A stretch of DNA of 7,881 nt from Planctomycetota bacterium (GTDB lineage: Bacteria > Planctomycetota > UBA1135 > GCA-002686595): contig JAJDES010000487.1 of assembly GCA_029259675.1 (NCBI GenBank), forward strand, positions 1-7,881, given 5' to 3'. The notes beneath the pieces are model-generated. The model had not been told where the DNA came from and made no database searches. It saw only the letters and a list, made by a program, of their open reading frames with translations. Below, one piece after another: positions 7,599-7,881 of the stretch. Every line of letters begins with the position of its first letter. The stretch's first letter is position 1. A program made the position numbers and the translations under genes.

Positions 7599-7881
7599 TC
7601 ACTGGCCCTCGCTCGTAAGGGATTTGAGGTAGGTGATGACCTGCAAGATCTGTTCTTCGCTGAGTTGGCCCTGGTAGGTCGGCATGAGCGGTTGGTATCC
7701 GGCCGAAATTTTTTGTTTGGGGTTGAGGATGGACTCGCGAACGTATTCCGCGTCGAAGAGAGCGCTGCCGCCGCCTTCAAGCGCAACGCCTTGCCCGAAT
7801 CGATTTTCGAGGTTTGGCCCGCGAGCGAGGGGCCCGTCGTTGTGGCAGGTGTCGCAGCGCAGACTTGCGAACAATTTGCCG
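7599..7881 (-). CDS. coxB: Cytochrome c oxidase subunit II, C-terminal cytochrome c domain (5' part beyond window)
   Basis: The last 93 residues of a reading frame run off the right edge of the window. They form a class I cytochrome c domain: a GKLF start, the heme-attachment motif CDTCH (bases 7856-7842) and a C-terminal 'LMPTY' segment whose Met is the expected second axial heme ligand. These are followed by the LSEEQI...YLKSL helix usual at the end of caa3-type subunit II. The CuA site and two membrane helices of subunit II would lie upstream and are not visible. A separate small cytochrome c gene is possible, but this ending and its position directly before subunit I favour the caa3 fusion. 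The TGA stop lies two bases before the chosen subunit I ATG, so the genes are tightly coupled. In the complex this domain would accept electrons from the bc1 or alternative complex III side and pass them to CuA. Confidence 0.85.
   Translation of the reverse strand, partial: GKLFASLRCDTCHNDGPLARGPNLENRFGQGVALEGGGSALFDAEYVRESILNPKQKISAGYQPLMPTYQGQLSEEQILQVITYLKSLTSEGQ
7606..7610 (-). promoter_or_regulatory. Shine-Dalgarno-like GAGGG deciding the subunit I start
   Basis: On the minus strand GAGGG ends nine bases before the ATG at 7596 but only three bases before the alternative GTG at 7602. Spacing therefore favours the ATG. The motif lies inside the last codons of the subunit II gene. Confidence 0.5.

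Noticed and set aside
4942..7881. A novel defence or biosynthetic system
   Set aside because: All genes here are standard subunits of a caa3-type oxidase with conserved metal ligands; nothing suggests a different system.

Overview
The window is a compact, G+C-rich bacterial stretch, roughly 58-60% by eye. It holds five protein-coding genes and very little non-coding DNA. The long multi-domain exported protein on the left, which carries a DUF1570-like zinc peptidase domain joined to TPR helices, a concanavalin-like domain and a thioredoxin-like domain, is most typical of Planctomycetota or a related lineage. The A2-type caa3 oxidase fits an aerobic member of such a group. This assignment is an inference from gene content; no rRNA or phylogenetic marker is present.

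Layout. Positions 1-43 lie just after the left-hand gene on the minus strand and can fold into two adjacent G+C-rich hairpins. Positions 44-3670 (minus) encode a 1208-residue probably secreted protein: signal-like N-terminus, TPR-like helices, HExxH metallopeptidase domain, more helical repeats, concanavalin/DUF1080-like beta domain, thioredoxin-like domain without cysteines, and a helical tail. Positions 3671-3784 are a short divergent promoter interval. Positions 3785-4885 (plus) encode a fold-type I PLP enzyme of the class V aminotransferase family. Positions 4886-4941 separate it from the convergent oxidase operon.

Positions 4942-7881 (minus) are the distal part of an aa3/caa3 cytochrome c oxidase operon, transcribed right to left: the C-terminal cytochrome c domain of subunit II (cut by the window edge), subunit I, subunit III and subunit IV. 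The genes abut or overlap by 4-8 bases, so they are almost certainly co-transcribed and translationally coupled. Together they build a membrane complex that passes electrons from the cytochrome c domain on subunit II through CuA (outside this window) to heme a and the heme a3/CuB centre in subunit I. There O2 is reduced to water and protons are pumped. Subunit I carries the tyrosine-serine 'YSHP' form of helix VI instead of the usual glutamate, which marks it as A2-type.

No mobile element, CRISPR array, tRNA, rRNA or riboswitch was seen. The region looks like ordinary chromosomal housekeeping DNA. The least ordinary item is the composite architecture of the 1208-residue protein.
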